Assembly (NCBI GenBank): GCA_018711815.1
Contig: DVHU01000099.1
Span: 1-64,000 of the forward strand
Direction of reading: 5' to 3'
Source: Candidatus Egerieimonas intestinavium
Lineage (GTDB): Bacteria; Bacillota; Clostridia; Lachnospirales; Lachnospiraceae
DNA length: 64,000 nt
Shown here: positions 63,581 to 64,000 of the stretch, in pieces
Layout: every line of letters starts with the position of its first letter
How positions within the stretch are numbered: position 1 is the stretch's first letter
Made by a program: the position numbers and the translations under genes
Notes under the pieces: model-generated
Seen by the model: the letters and a program-made list of their open reading frames with translations, nothing else
What the model was told of the DNA's origin: nothing
Databases searched by the model: none

Positions 63581-64000
63581 ATGGGAAGAGGCAAAAGCGA
63601 AACCATCCTGCAGCTTAAGCAAAACTTCATCTTTGCGGTTATCCGGGCGGATAGCGAAGAGAGCGGGTATGAGATTTGCAAAAGTGTCTTCGAGGGCGGA
63701 ATCAAGAACATCGAAGTCACCTTCTCTACACCCGGGGCAGAACGGGTAATCAACCGCTTGGTCAAGGACTTTGCCGACACGGATATGCTGGTGGGAGCCG
63801 GCACAGTGATGGATGAGATCACGGCCAGGATCGCCGTGATGAACGGCGCGGATTTCCTCGTGAGTCCTCATTTTTCAGCGGACATCGCCGCGGTGTGCAA
63901 CCGCTACGCGATCCCCTACCTGCCGGGCTGCGGTTCAGTCACAGAGGTGGCTACGGCTCTGGAACACGGGTCGGAAATCTTGAAAATATTCCCCGGCGGC
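63581..64000 (+). CDS. KDPG/KHG aldolase family protein, 3' truncated by window edge
   Basis: MGRGKSETILQLKQNFIFAVIRADSEESGYEICKSVFEGGIKNIEVTFSTPGAE...VGAGTVMDE...FLVSPHFS...YLPGCGSVTEV; open to the window end. Confidence 0.88.
   Translation, partial: MGRGKSETILQLKQNFIFAVIRADSEESGYEICKSVFEGGIKNIEVTFSTPGAERVINRLVKDFADTDMLVGAGTVMDEITARIAVMNGADFLVSPHFSADIAAVCNRYAIPYLPGCGSVTEVATALEHGSEILKIFPGG

Overview
64 kb chromosomal window from a Firmicute, most like a Lachnospiraceae-type anaerobe (inferred from the FabK-type fatty-acid operon with fused AccD-AccA, the rubrerythrins and the RNA regulators). Most of it is ordinary metabolic and housekeeping DNA. Main blocks, left to right: end of a sugar ABC binding protein plus a divergent NagB paralog; an operon of two small membrane proteins and a membrane-anchored PM20D1/CPS1-like M20 peptidase; acpP-fabK-fabD-fabG-fabF-accB-fabZ-accC-accDA; two rubrerythrins and a PerR/Fur regulator; nagB-nagA; T-box-metG; a Mn2+ (yybP-ykoY) riboswitch ahead of a P-type ATPase; tatD, a TetR regulator, GH13, glgB; SAM-I riboswitch-metK; a cryptic type I toxin-antitoxin-like locus absent from the ORF track; a Bce-like two-component/ABC module; a second two-component system; holB-ricT-methyltransferases; feoA-feoB plus a FeoB-associated/HMA fusion; dhaK-dhaL; an alpha-galactoside/sucrose locus; a His/Cys-repeat CobW GTPase; and an ISLre2-type insertion with a readable 9-bp target duplication next to a right-truncated KDPG aldolase. 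Items most worth following up: the PM20D1-like operon, the type I toxin-antitoxin locus at 33.7-34.0 kb, the structured attenuator upstream of rubrerythrin, the Mn riboswitch/P-type ATPase, and the FeoB-associated/HMA fusion. No CRISPR array, rRNA or tRNA gene was seen. All family assignments are from reading the sequences; no searches were run.
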